Below, piece by piece: positions 44,258 through 53,475 of a stretch of 64,000 nucleotides of DNA. The notes below the pieces were generated by a model that ran no database searches, was not told where the DNA came from, and saw only the letters and a list, made by a program, of their open reading frames with translations. The position numbers and the translations under genes were made by a program. The DNA is from Gelatiniphilus marinus (GTDB lineage: Bacteria > Bacteroidota > Bacteroidia > Flavobacteriales > Flavobacteriaceae): the NCBI RefSeq assembly GCF_042678305.1, contig NZ_JBHUDT010000001.1; one strand, 5' to 3'. Numbering within the stretch: position 1 is the first letter of the stretch; every line of letters begins with the position of its first letter.

Positions 44258-44695
44258 ATGGACAACCTGAATAAGAAGATTTTAAAGTGCTTACAACAAA
44301 ACGCAAGGCAATCTAATGCAGAGATTGGAAGGCAGGTTGGCATTAGCTCACCGGCCGTTTCAGAGCGTATAAAAAAAATGGAAGATTTGGGGGTTATTGA
44401 AGATTATAAAACCTTGGTTTCGCCATTCGAGCTGGGATACCAATTTAAAGCCATTATTACTTTGCGGGCTTTTATGGGAAAGCTAAAACCGTTTTTGGAA
44501 AAAGTAAAAACCTACCACGAAGTTATAAATTGCTATCGTATTACGGGCGATGAGAATATAGTTATGGAAGTGGTTTTAAAAGACCAAAAACACCTCGAGG
44601 AATTTATAGACCAATTGATAATTTACGGCGAAAGCAAAACGCAGATTGTTTTGTCTCGGGTGGTAAAACAAAAAGAGGTTAAGCCTATTGATTAG
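44258..44695 (+). CDS. Lrp/AsnC-family transcriptional regulator
   Basis: 145 residues, standard length. The N-terminal helix-turn-helix (NAEIGRQVGISSPAVSERIK) and the C-terminal RAM ligand domain (KAIITLRAFMGKLKPFLEK, then CYRITGDENIVMEVVLKD) are both complete. Such proteins sense amino acids and bind DNA as octamers. It stands between two small hypothetical genes on the opposite strand. Its targets cannot be inferred. Confidence 0.93.
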   Translation: MDNLNKKILKCLQQNARQSNAEIGRQVGISSPAVSERIKKMEDLGVIEDYKTLVSPFELGYQFKAIITLRAFMGKLKPFLEKVKTYHEVINCYRITGDENIVMEVVLKDQKHLEEFIDQLIIYGESKTQIVLSRVVKQKEVKPID

Positions 44696-44715
44696 TTATT
44701 GTTCTTCAAAATCAT

Positions 44716-45206
44716 CTAAATTAAAAGGTATGTATCATCTGGGTCTTTTTCGTCGTAATTTATACCCAGAGGATTAAAAAGCCCCTCCCATCTATCAGTA
44801 ATATAATACTTACGGTTAAAAGTTTTTACCCATTCTGCAAATAAAATTCTAAACGCATCCACTTCAATTCTTAGTAAGTCTAAATATTCAATATCTTTAA
44901 AACCGTGCATTTGTATAGCTTTAGCATCGGTAATAAGTTCTCTTGCGGCTTTTCTAATAATAGTAGCGTTTTCCATTTTAATATCGTAAAACATATCTTG
45001 GTCTGCGGCCCCAGCAATTTTTGAGGGTATAATTATTGCGTTTTCTCTTAGGTATTGTAAATTATTCTTTCTTATTTTTGATTCAATTTCATTTTCAAAT
45101 TCAATAACAGATTTTTCAACACATTCTAAAATGTAATCCACCAATTTTGTATTTCCATAGCTTTTTTAAAAACTGGTAATTTTTTCCATTTTTCAATCAT
45201 ACTCAT
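44716..45206 (-). pseudogene. Small helical protein gene with a frameshift
   Basis: ATG 45206 opens MSMIEKWKKLPVFKKAMEIQ, then runs to a stop. The next frame continues as LVDYILECVEKSVIEFENEI to the stop at 44716. Adding one base at the AAAA tract near 45154-45157 joins them into about 163 residues (AMEIQ-K-LVDYIL). The joined start resembles the neighbour at 43733-44128. Without correction, a 142-residue product from a TTG at 45144 is possible. It is either a true mutation or a homopolymer sequencing error. No known family. Confidence 0.55.
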
Positions 45207-45279
45207 AACTATTGTTTTTTGCCTTAATGAGAATTAAAATTCACAAAAAGTATCGTAATTAAAATAGATATTGTTCTCT

Positions 45280-45665
45280 TCATAATTTATTGTAGGCGCC
45301 AAGGCGGATTTTTCTTGTTTTTACCAGCTTTATAAAAATGATGTGATTGCCATCTAAATCGTTTAAATGGGCTTCTCGCCACAACCACATTTTATCTTCG
45401 GGTTCACTTGTAAATATAATGCCTTTTGCTTTTAGATGTTTTGTTAATTCATCAAGAATGTCATCTTCAAAATAAACAGTAATGCCTTTGCCTCTGGTAA
45501 TTTTTTTACTTTATGAAATGAAAACGTTGAATTTCTGTCTGGGCATTCAAACCTTACATAATTTGGTGTTGCATCTACAATAAGATGCAGCCCCAAGATT
45601 TTATAAAACGCTGTTGCTTTTTCAACATTTAACGACGGAATGGTTATTTGGTTTAAATGGATTAT
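45280..45665 (-). pseudogene. VOC/glyoxalase-family gene, start lost and frameshifted
   Basis: The frame IIHLNQITIPSLNVEKATAF runs to KVKK near 45510 and then shifts. After adding one A to the A7 tract it continues RGKGITVYFEDDI and WLWREAHLNDLDGNHIIF to a stop at 45280. This is a complete VOC fold of about 128 residues with both metal-site regions. There is no start codon: the expected place reads ATAA, overlapping the stop of the MFS gene, where an ATGA start/stop overlap would be normal. Two independent lesions favour a real pseudogene. Confidence 0.7.
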
Positions 45666-46873
45666 AAATTGTTTTTTACTCTATTATTCAACCATATTGA
45701 AAGTAATGTTGCCAAGGTTGCGAACGCGCCTGTAATTAACCAATTTATCTGATAGCCATAATGTTCTACAATACTTAATCCTATTTTAGAACTGAATATG
45801 TGTGCCAAAGAAAACGACATGGCGTACAAGGCCATATAGCTGCCCTCGAAACCAGCTTTTGCCCGTTTTAAGGCAAAGGTGTTGGTGTAAGGGAACCCTA
45901 ACATTTCGGCAAAAGTTATAATAACCATGCTTACTATTAAAATACCTATCCAGAAATTGTTGTAAAGTACATAAAAACTCAGCCCGAATAAAATACAAGA
46001 TACCATAATAAATTGGGTGTGCTTTATGTTTTTTTTCTCAAGAAAATGTATGAATGGCATTTCTAAAACAACAATAATGGCCACATTTATAAACATTATT
46101 AGCCCAATGTTAAATTCGTTTAAACCGAATTGTTCTTCGTAGTAAATGGGCATGGTAACTAATAACTGAAAAAACGTCATGCCCATTAAAAAACAAATGG
46201 CAATAAATATCCAATACGATGTATCTTGGTAAATTACATTTTTGGCTTTAATAACTTTAGATTCTATTTCTGTGCTACGTTTTTGTTTTACTTCTTTTAC
46301 TAAAATATAAAATGCAACAATAGCGGTTATGCAAGTTATACCATCAATCCAAAACAGCATATTATAGCCTTTTGTAACAATTATTAAGCCGGCTAATGTT
46401 GGGCCAACACCCATTCCTAAATTAATGGCCAAACGAATTAAAGCTAAAGATCTGGTTTGGTTTTCTGGCTTGCTATACGTTTTTAACGATACAAATAAAG
46501 CAGGACGAAACGTATCTGCAACTATCATTATAAATAAAATGGCAAAACACAAACCCCAAAACGATGTTATGTACTGTAAACCTATAAAGCCTATTCCGGT
46601 TACAAACAGGCTTAAAACCATAACTTTATAAAAGCCAATTTTGTCTGTTAACCAACCGCCTAACCACGAGCCTATAAGCGAACCAATACCAAAGAAAACC
46701 AAAATCCAACCAGCATCATCTTTACTAAAATCGAGGTTTTTGGTTAGGTATAACGACAAAAACGGAATAACCATTGTGCCCGCCCTGTTAATTAAAGATA
46801 TTAAAGCGAGGTACCAAATGTTTTTCGATAAACCTTTAAAAGATTCTAGGTAATTGTTAAATAGTGTTTTCAT
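45662..46873 (-). CDS. MFS transporter
   Basis: 403 residues with 12 hydrophobic segments. The MFS A-motif-like loop GGWLTDKIGFYKVM lies between helices 2 and 3, and a long cytoplasmic loop (KEVKQKRSTEIESKVIKAKN) divides the halves. It resembles drug- or metabolite-efflux members such as the YdeE/MdtH type, but the substrate is not readable. Its stop overlaps the broken VOC gene, so the two were probably one operon, which hints at detoxification. Confidence 0.9.
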   Translation of the reverse strand: MKTLFNNYLESFKGLSKNIWYLALISLINRAGTMVIPFLSLYLTKNLDFSKDDAGWILVFFGIGSLIGSWLGGWLTDKIGFYKVMVLSLFVTGIGFIGLQYITSFWGLCFAILFIMIVADTFRPALFVSLKTYSKPENQTRSLALIRLAINLGMGVGPTLAGLIIVTKGYNMLFWIDGITCITAIVAFYILVKEVKQKRSTEIESKVIKAKNVIYQDTSYWIFIAICFLMGMTFFQLLVTMPIYYEEQFGLNEFNIGLIMFINVAIIVVLEMPFIHFLEKKNIKHTQFIMVSCILFGLSFYVLYNNFWIGILIVSMVIITFAEMLGFPYTNTFALKRAKAGFEGSYMALYAMSFSLAHIFSSKIGLSIVEHYGYQINWLITGAFATLATLLSIWLNNRVKNNL

Positions 46874-46956
46874 TGTATTGGTTGGTTTTTTTATTTCCGC
46901 TAAAGCGGAAATCTCATTTTCATCATATTTTTTAAATTGATGGTTTTACTAAAAAC

Positions 46957-46986
46957 AAAAAGTCCGACTGCGAAGTCGGACTTTTA
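46957..46986. terminator. Terminator-type hairpin upstream of trxB
   Basis: AAAAGTCCGAC / GTCGGACTTTT (46958-46968 with 46975-46985), with a 6-nt loop and A/T runs on both sides. It lies on the 5' side of both neighbouring genes, so its target transcript is unclear. Confidence 0.7.
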
Positions 46987-47381
46987 AAAATAGTGTAATG
47001 TTTTATAATCATATCACCACAATAAATAATAAGCCCAACATCTTGCCTTTAAACAAGAGGTGCTTTGCTTTCTATAAATGGCGGTGTTACGCATCATTTC
47101 TGTTTTTTTTTGATTTACCAAAGCTAAATAAAAATTTCGGTAAGTTTTGTTTTCGAGCAGATTTTTTTAATTATTGCTATGTTTTATGGTGCGATTCAAG
47201 TATTGTTAGGGGTATAAAACTTACTGGTTATTATATGATATCCTAAAACAATATTCATTAGAATGTCTATAACCTTAGCTTAAAAAAATGCTGTAATTAG
47301 CATAAAATAGATTAATAAATTATAACTATTTTTTAATAAAAACTGTTGATAACTTCTCGGTAAGCATTGCCTCAAAAAAGC

Positions 47382-47389
47382 TACTTTTG
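47382..47389 (+). promoter_or_regulatory. -7 promoter element of trxB
   Basis: TACTTTTG matches TAnnTTTG exactly, 20 bp before the trxB ATG. The implied leader is about 14 nt. Confidence 0.55.
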
Positions 47390-47409
47390 CAACTATAAAT
47401 TTTGAAAAT

Positions 47410-48360
47410 ATGTCTGATACAATAGAAAAAGTAAAATGCTTAATTATAGGGTCTGGGCCCGCAGGTTATACGGCTGCTATTTATGCGGCAAGAGCTAATA
47501 TGAAACCCGTTTTATATCAAGGTACACAACCAGGTGGGCAATTAACAACTACCAACGAAGTTGAAAATTTCCCTGGGTATCCAGATGGTATAACTGGGCC
47601 CGAAATGATGATTGAATTACAAAAACAAGCAGAACGGTTTGAAACCGATGTGCGCAATGGTTGGGTTACCAAGGTAGATTTTTCTGGCGATGTGCATAAA
47701 GTATGGGTTAACGATACCAAAGAAATACACTGCGATACAGTAATTATTTCAACAGGAGCTTCTGCTAAGTATTTGGGTTTGGAATCTGAGCAAAAATACT
47801 TGAAACTAGGTGGTGGCGTTTCGGCATGTGCCGTTTGCGATGGCTTTTTCTACAGAAATCAAGAAGTGGTTATTGTTGGTGCCGGAGATTCGGCTTGCGA
47901 GGAAGCGCATTACTTATCTAAGCTATGTACTAAAGTTACCATGTTGGTAAGACGAGACGAGTTTAGAGCTTCAAAAATTATGGCGGCTCGAGTTAAAAAC
48001 ACAGAAAACATTGAAATATTATTCAATACCGAAACCGATGAGGTTCTGGGAGATGGACAAGTGGTAACCGGTGTGCGCGTATTTAATAATATAACCCACG
48101 AAAAGCACGAGATTCCAGCCACAGGCTTTTTTGTGGCTATTGGACACAAACCAAATACCGATATTTTTAAAGATTACCTTAATCTAGACGAAACAGGATA
48201 CATTATTAACGAACCCGGAACATCTAAAACCAATGTAGATGGCGTTTTTGTATCTGGCGATGCCGCCGACCATGTTTACAGGCAAGCCGTAACTGCTGCA
48301 GGAACAGGCTGTATGGCAGCTTTAGATGCAGAGCGTTATTTGGCTGCTAAAGAAGGATAA
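47410..48360 (+). CDS. trxB: Thioredoxin reductase
   Basis: 316 residues, full length for the low-molecular-weight enzyme. FAD-binding GSGPAGYTAAIYAARA is at the N-terminus, the redox pair is in ACAVCDGFFYR, NADPH-binding GAGDSACEEAHYL follows, and the C-terminal FAD contact is GVFVSGDAADHVYRQAVTAA. It passes electrons from NADPH to thioredoxin and through it to peroxiredoxins such as those at 2 and 8 kb. It is single, with its own promoter. Confidence 0.96.
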   Translation: MSDTIEKVKCLIIGSGPAGYTAAIYAARANMKPVLYQGTQPGGQLTTTNEVENFPGYPDGITGPEMMIELQKQAERFETDVRNGWVTKVDFSGDVHKVWVNDTKEIHCDTVIISTGASAKYLGLESEQKYLKLGGGVSACAVCDGFFYRNQEVVIVGAGDSACEEAHYLSKLCTKVTMLVRRDEFRASKIMAARVKNTENIEILFNTETDEVLGDGQVVTGVRVFNNITHEKHEIPATGFFVAIGHKPNTDIFKDYLNLDETGYIINEPGTSKTNVDGVFVSGDAADHVYRQAVTAAGTGCMAALDAERYLAAKEG

Positions 48361-48709
48361 AATTATAAAGCTGCACGGGTTTGCCAAAGTTACTATTAAC
48401 CAAAAAAATGCCCCATAGCTTCGCCTTGGCGTTTCCGTTTAAGTTTAATTCCCGATCCCGATCCCGATAGCGATCGGAATCGGGAATATAAATAATAAAT
48501 TTAGTTTTTTGGCCCTAAGATTCCCAAAAAACCAAGCTTAAACACTTCTAAGCCACAAGAATACTGGTACTGCCTCGAGCTTACTTCGTTTCAATAAATT
48601 TTTATTGGGCCTAATTTTATCGTTATTTTTGTAAATAAAACAAATAGCTTCCTTTAAAGTAATCTAATAAAAGTACCTTAGCTATTGTTTTGTTAAGAAT
48701 TTATAATTT
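48361..48709. other. Gap with a CCCGAT palindrome
   Basis: 349 bp with no gene. It holds a palindromic element (48448-48487) and an AT-rich stretch upstream of the aminotransferase. Confidence 0.55.
48448..48487. repeat. Palindromic CCCGAT-rich element
   Basis: The outer arms ATTCCCGAT and ATCGGGAAT are perfect. Inside are a triple CCCGAT run and CCGATAGCGATCGG. It is related to the 22-bp palindrome at 30233-30254. Confidence 0.65.
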
Positions 48710-50221
48710 ATGTCCAATACCCTTAAAAATATTTTAAGCATTAAAAAAAAAGCATCAAATCTTGAAGCTTACTTTAAGCCTTTTAGAGAAGAAATTATTG
48801 GCATTAACCAAGAATTTGATTCGCCTTATGGTAAAAAGAAAATTATTTATGCCGATTGGACAGCCAGCGGAAGACTTTATAAATCCATAGAAGAAAAATT
48901 ACTGAATGATATTGGCCCATACGTAGCCAATACCCATACCGAAACCTCTGTTACAGGTTCTGCAATGACGCTGGCTTACCACGATGCGAGAAGCATTATT
49001 AAAAAACATGTTAACGCTTCAAAAGACGATGTTTTAATAACCGTTGGTACGGGCATGACCGGTGCAATTAACAAGTTTCAGCGTATATTAGGATTAAAAA
49101 TAAATGAAAATTTAAAAGATCACACCCAGGTTCCAGAAGCAAAACGGCCAATAATTTTCGTTTCGCACATGGAGCACCACTCCAATCAAACCTCGTGGTT
49201 GGAAACCATTGCGCGGGTAAAAGTAATTCCTTCTAATACTGATGGCTTACCCTGTATTAATAAGTTGCAAGATTTAATAACCCAACATAAAGACTGCCCC
49301 ATAAAAATAGCTGCCATTACAGGCTGCTCTAACGTTACCGGCATAAGAACAAACTACCACGATATAGCTAGGGTAATGCACCAAAATAACGGCTTGTGCT
49401 TTGTAGATTTTGCCTGTTCTGCACCCTACGTTAATATAAATATGCATCCAAAAAACGACGATGAGTATTTAGATGCCATAAGCTTTTCTCCGCATAAGTT
49501 TTTAGGTGGACCGGGGGCTTCCGGCGTATTAATATTTAACAAAAAACTCTATAAAAACCTAGTGCCCGATAATCCCGGGGGCGGTACGGTAAGCTATACA
49601 AACCCATGGGGCGACCACGACTATATTGATGATATTGAAACCCGAGAAGATGGTGGCACCCCAGGCTTTTTACAGGCCATTAAAATAGCTTTATCTATTA
49701 AACTAAAAGAAAAAATGGGCGTTAAAAATATTTTAGACAGAGAGCACGAGCTTAATGCTATTATATTTAAACGTTTAAAAAAAATAAAGAACCTGCGTGT
49801 TCTAGCAGAAAACCATACCGATAGATTGGGCGTATTTTCATTTTATATAGAAGATGCACATTACAACTTAATAGTAAAACTTTTAAATGATAAGTTTGGA
49901 GTACAAACCAGAGGTGGTTGTAGTTGTGCAGGTACCTATGGGCATTATTTGCTTAATGTTGATGAGCCAACATCCAAATCCATAGAAAAGAAAATACTCG
50001 ATGGCTGTTTAATTGAACGCCCGGGTTGGGTAAGAATGTCTATTCATCCAACCATGACTAATAATGAAGTGCAATTTATTTGCGATGCCATTGAAGCTGT
50101 TGCTAAACATTTTAAAGACTGGGGAGAAGTCTATACTTATAATGCCATTAAAAATGAGTTTGTACATAACAGTCATCAAAATATAGAAAAAAACATAATT
50201 AAAAACTGGTTTAATATTTAA
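48710..50221 (+). CDS. Class V aminotransferase (cysteine desulfurase-like)
   Basis: 503 residues, about 100 longer than SufS/IscS. The fold-type I core includes YADWTASGRLYKSIEE at the start, MEHHSNQTSWLET, FVDFACSAPY with the cofactor Asp, and SFSPHKFLGGPGASG with the PLP Lys. TRGGCSCAGTYGHYL, near residue 405, places cysteines where desulfurases have their catalytic loop. A desulfurase or related C-S lyase role is possible. It is not next to suf genes, so the substrate is open. A terminator follows. Confidence 0.85.
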   Translation: MSNTLKNILSIKKKASNLEAYFKPFREEIIGINQEFDSPYGKKKIIYADWTASGRLYKSIEEKLLNDIGPYVANTHTETSVTGSAMTLAYHDARSIIKKHVNASKDDVLITVGTGMTGAINKFQRILGLKINENLKDHTQVPEAKRPIIFVSHMEHHSNQTSWLETIARVKVIPSNTDGLPCINKLQDLITQHKDCPIKIAAITGCSNVTGIRTNYHDIARVMHQNNGLCFVDFACSAPYVNINMHPKNDDEYLDAISFSPHKFLGGPGASGVLIFNKKLYKNLVPDNPGGGTVSYTNPWGDHDYIDDIETREDGGTPGFLQAIKIALSIKLKEKMGVKNILDREHELNAIIFKRLKKIKNLRVLAENHTDRLGVFSFYIEDAHYNLIVKLLNDKFGVQTRGGCSCAGTYGHYLLNVDEPTSKSIEKKILDGCLIERPGWVRMSIHPTMTNNEVQFICDAIEAVAKHFKDWGEVYTYNAIKNEFVHNSHQNIEKNIIKNWFNI

Positions 50222-50258
50222 CCAAAAAAGTTAGGCTTTAAAAAAGTATAAAACATAT

Positions 50259-50293
50259 AGCTCCGTTGTTATCATGCACCGGAGCTTTTTTTT
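50259..50293 (+). terminator. Terminator of the class V aminotransferase gene
   Basis: AGCTCCG / CGGAGCT (50259-50265 with 50280-50286) followed by a run of T. Confidence 0.8.
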
Positions 50294-50437
50294 GTGGTAA
50301 ATTTATTGTTTTATCCAACAATTGTTAGTTGATTTTATTTATGTAAAAAACCATACAAAAACCATACAAAATGCTCAAGATTTCAATAAATAAAAGGATT
50401 TTGTTATATTGGTAACGCAACAATAACTGCTTTAAAA

Positions 50438-53245
50438 TTGAAAAAACTATTTAGGCTTGCAACATGTATATACCTTTTGGGTTCTTTAATAATTAAGGCC
50501 CAGGAAATACCGCCCATACAAGTTTATACGCCAAAAATGTATGGAGCAGAAAATCAAAATTGGTCCATTGCCCAATCAAAAGATAAAAACATTTATGTTG
50601 CCAACAACAAAGGCCTTTTAGAGTTTAATGGAGCCAAATGGCGTTTATACCCCTCGCCTAACCAAACCATAATTAGATCTGTTAACGTTTTTGATGATGT
50701 AATATACACGGGCTGCAGTAAAGAGTTTGGGTATTGGCAAAGAAACCAATTGGGCGATTTGATCTATACATCGCTTTCACAAAGGCTTCAAATTGAATTT
50801 CTTGAAGAAGAGGAATTTTGGAGCATTGTAAATTTCGACGATTATATCTTGTTTCAATCCCTACAGCGCATCTATATCTATAACAAAATCAATGACACTT
50901 ATGTGGTTATCGATACAGATTCTACCATTTACAAAATGTTCAAGGTTAACGGTAGCATTTACTTTCAGCAAACAAAAGCGGGGTTGTATAAAATTGAAAA
51001 CGGCATGCCCAAATTAATTTCAAACCATGCGGTCTTAAAAAACAGTTTGTTGGTTAACGTTTTTAATCATAAGGAAAACCTTCTAATAGAAACCGAAAAT
51101 GCGGGTTTTTACATTTTAGAAAACAACACTTTAAAGCCATGGAATATACCGGCCAACAAATTGCTTCCTCAAAGCGGGGTTTACAGGAGCGCTAAATTAC
51201 GCGATGGCAGTTTTGTGCTGGGTACCAGATCTAACGGGATATTCCACGTTACAGAAGAAGGCGAGATCAAGTTCCACATTAACATAAAACGTGGTTTAAG
51301 CAACAATACCATACATGCTATTTTTGAAGACACCGAAAATAATATATGGCTAGCGCTAGATAATGGGATTAATTGTGTTAACATAAAATCGCCCTTCAGG
51401 ATATATTACGACAAAGAAGGCAAAATAGGAACTGTTTACGCCTCGGCAGTGCACAATGATTACTTGTACTTGGGCACCAATCAAGGTTTGTACTACAAAC
51501 CTCTGTATTCCGATTCCGAGTTTCAATTCGTCGAAAACACCCAAGGTCCGGTTTGGAGTTTAATAAAATTAAAAAACACCTTGTTTTGCGGCCACGATGC
51601 GGGTACTTTTATTGTAAACAAAGACACTGCCAAATTAACAGTGGACATACAAGGTACCTGGAACATTGCTCCAATACAAAACAAAGAAAACGAGTTGTTG
51701 CAAGGTAATTATAATGGGCTTAACGTAATTACCAAGGTAAATGGTATATGGGTTTTAAAAAACAAAATTGAAGGTTTCGATATTTCAAGCAAGTTTTTCG
51801 AAATTTACAATGATAATATTTTTGTAAGCCACGAATCTAAGGGTATTTATAAAATAACAGTTGATAAAGATTTTACCAGGGCTACCCAAGTTGTTAAAGA
51901 TTCAATAGTTGGCAAAAGCCTTAATTCTAGCGTTATAAAGCACAATAGCAATATTTTATATGCCCATAACGAAGGGGTTTTTAAGTATAGTTTAGCACAG
52001 AAGCGATTTATAAAAGACTCTGTTTATAATGGTTTGTACACTAAAACCAATTATACTTCTGGCAAACTAATATCAGACAAAGAAAACAATATTCTATGGA
52101 GTTTTTCCCAAAATAACCTAAGTTATCTTTCACCCGGTAAATTAAGTAGCATACCAAAAGTTAATAAAATATCGTATTCTACGGCACTCCCCAAAGGCTT
52201 AACAGGCTACGAAAATATCTCGCATTTGCAAAACAATAAGCATTTAATTGGTACATCAACAGGATACGTTGTTTTAGACCTAGATAAGTTAAATGAAAAA
52301 ACATACAGCATATCCATAAATACCATTTCTACAAACGATTTAAAAGGAAACCTGCAAATTGTATCCAAACACAATAAAGGGCTTTTTAAAAACAAGGCCA
52401 ATAATATTGAGTTTAATTACAGTGTCGCAGAATTTGATAAGTACCTAGATACCGAGTATCAATACCAATTAAAAGGCATTTACCCAGAGTGGAGCAGTTG
52501 GTCTGCCAGTTCCAGCATACTGTTTAAAAACCTACCGTATGGCGAGTATGTTTTTAACGTAAGGGCAAAAGTTGGCAACAATATAACCAATAATACAGCA
52601 ACCTATAGTTTTAAAATTGAAAGACCTTGGGCCCTGTCTTACCAAGCCATAATTGTTTATAGTATTTTATTTATCTTGTTTTCTCTACTGTTGCATAATT
52701 TATATAAGCGCCATTACAAAAAACAAAGAGAAAAATTGTTGCAGAAAAACGCAAGCGAATTAGAATTGAAAGAACTTGAAAACCAACAACAATTAATGCG
52801 TTTTAATAACGAAAAACTAAGGCAGGATATAGAAAGTAAAAACCGCGAGTTGGGAATATCAACCATGAGCCTAATTAAAAAGAACGAGTTTTTAAATAGC
52901 CTTAAAAAAGAGCTTAAAAGCGTTTCCGAAAACGATAAAAGCCTTAAATCTGTGATTAGGATGATAGATAAAAACCTTAACAACACAGACGATTGGAATG
53001 TGTTTGAAGAAGCTTTTAACAACGCCGATAAAGACTTTCTTAAAAAAATCAAGGCTTTGCACCCATCGTTAACATCAAACGATTTAAGGCTCTGTGCATA
53101 CCTTAGGCTAAACCTTGCTTCAAAGGAAATTGCACCTCTATTAAATATCTCGCCTCGAAGCGTGGAGGTTAAGCGTTATCGATTAAGAAAAAAAATGAAT
53201 TTACCGCACCAATCCAGCTTAACAAATTATATCCTTGAAGTATAG
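50438..53245 (+). CDS. SusR-like sensor-regulator of the glycan locus
   Basis: 935 residues with a TTG start directly before a signal peptide (MKKLFRLATCIYLLGSLIIK). Two-component-regulator propeller repeats (for example GAKWRLYPSPN, IFEDTENNIWLALDNG) fill residues 25-660. A Y_Y_Y domain follows (YQYQLKGIYPEWSSWS), then one membrane helix near 750 (AIIVYSILFILFSLLLHNLY), a coiled coil, and a LuxR-type helix-turn-helix at the end (LRLNLASKEIAPLLNISPRS). There is no histidine kinase. It should sense a glycan fragment in the periplasm and activate the genes that follow. Confidence 0.92.
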   Translation: MKKLFRLATCIYLLGSLIIKAQEIPPIQVYTPKMYGAENQNWSIAQSKDKNIYVANNKGLLEFNGAKWRLYPSPNQTIIRSVNVFDDVIYTGCSKEFGYWQRNQLGDLIYTSLSQRLQIEFLEEEEFWSIVNFDDYILFQSLQRIYIYNKINDTYVVIDTDSTIYKMFKVNGSIYFQQTKAGLYKIENGMPKLISNHAVLKNSLLVNVFNHKENLLIETENAGFYILENNTLKPWNIPANKLLPQSGVYRSAKLRDGSFVLGTRSNGIFHVTEEGEIKFHINIKRGLSNNTIHAIFEDTENNIWLALDNGINCVNIKSPFRIYYDKEGKIGTVYASAVHNDYLYLGTNQGLYYKPLYSDSEFQFVENTQGPVWSLIKLKNTLFCGHDAGTFIVNKDTAKLTVDIQGTWNIAPIQNKENELLQGNYNGLNVITKVNGIWVLKNKIEGFDISSKFFEIYNDNIFVSHESKGIYKITVDKDFTRATQVVKDSIVGKSLNSSVIKHNSNILYAHNEGVFKYSLAQKRFIKDSVYNGLYTKTNYTSGKLISDKENNILWSFSQNNLSYLSPGKLSSIPKVNKISYSTALPKGLTGYENISHLQNNKHLIGTSTGYVVLDLDKLNEKTYSISINTISTNDLKGNLQIVSKHNKGLFKNKANNIEFNYSVAEFDKYLDTEYQYQLKGIYPEWSSWSASSSILFKNLPYGEYVFNVRAKVGNNITNNTATYSFKIERPWALSYQAIIVYSILFILFSLLLHNLYKRHYKKQREKLLQKNASELELKELENQQQLMRFNNEKLRQDIESKNRELGISTMSLIKKNEFLNSLKKELKSVSENDKSLKSVIRMIDKNLNNTDDWNVFEEAFNNADKDFLKKIKALHPSLTSNDLRLCAYLRLNLASKEIAPLLNISPRSVEVKRYRLRKKMNLPHQSSLTNYILEV

Positions 53246-53475
53246 GTGTTTAGTATGAGCCATACATACCTATACAATACCACAACATTTAATAAAATAA
53301 CGTTTTTTTAACACTAATTTATTGTTTGGTAATATGTTGCCAAAACACCCGATTTTATTATGCTTTAAGCATCAAATGCTATAGTTTTTTGTTATGTATG
53401 CTTTTTGTTTGGGTAAAATATAAGGATACATCAATCGTATAGTTTAATTTTAACTAAACTCAAAAAACTAATTCA

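Larger units (their letters stand above)
46874..47409. other. Intergenic region between the MFS gene and trxB
   Basis: 536 bp without a supported gene. It contains a TTTCCGCTAAAGCGGAAA palindrome (about 46898-46915), a terminator (46957-46986) and the trxB promoter. An 82-codon frame at 46998-47246 is rich in Phe, Tyr and Cys codons from AT-rich DNA and is not convincing. Confidence 0.55.

Noticed and set aside
46998..47246. 82-codon forward frame upstream of trxB
   Set aside because: Phe/Tyr/Cys-rich composition from AT-rich DNA, with no signal peptide logic or recognisable motif.
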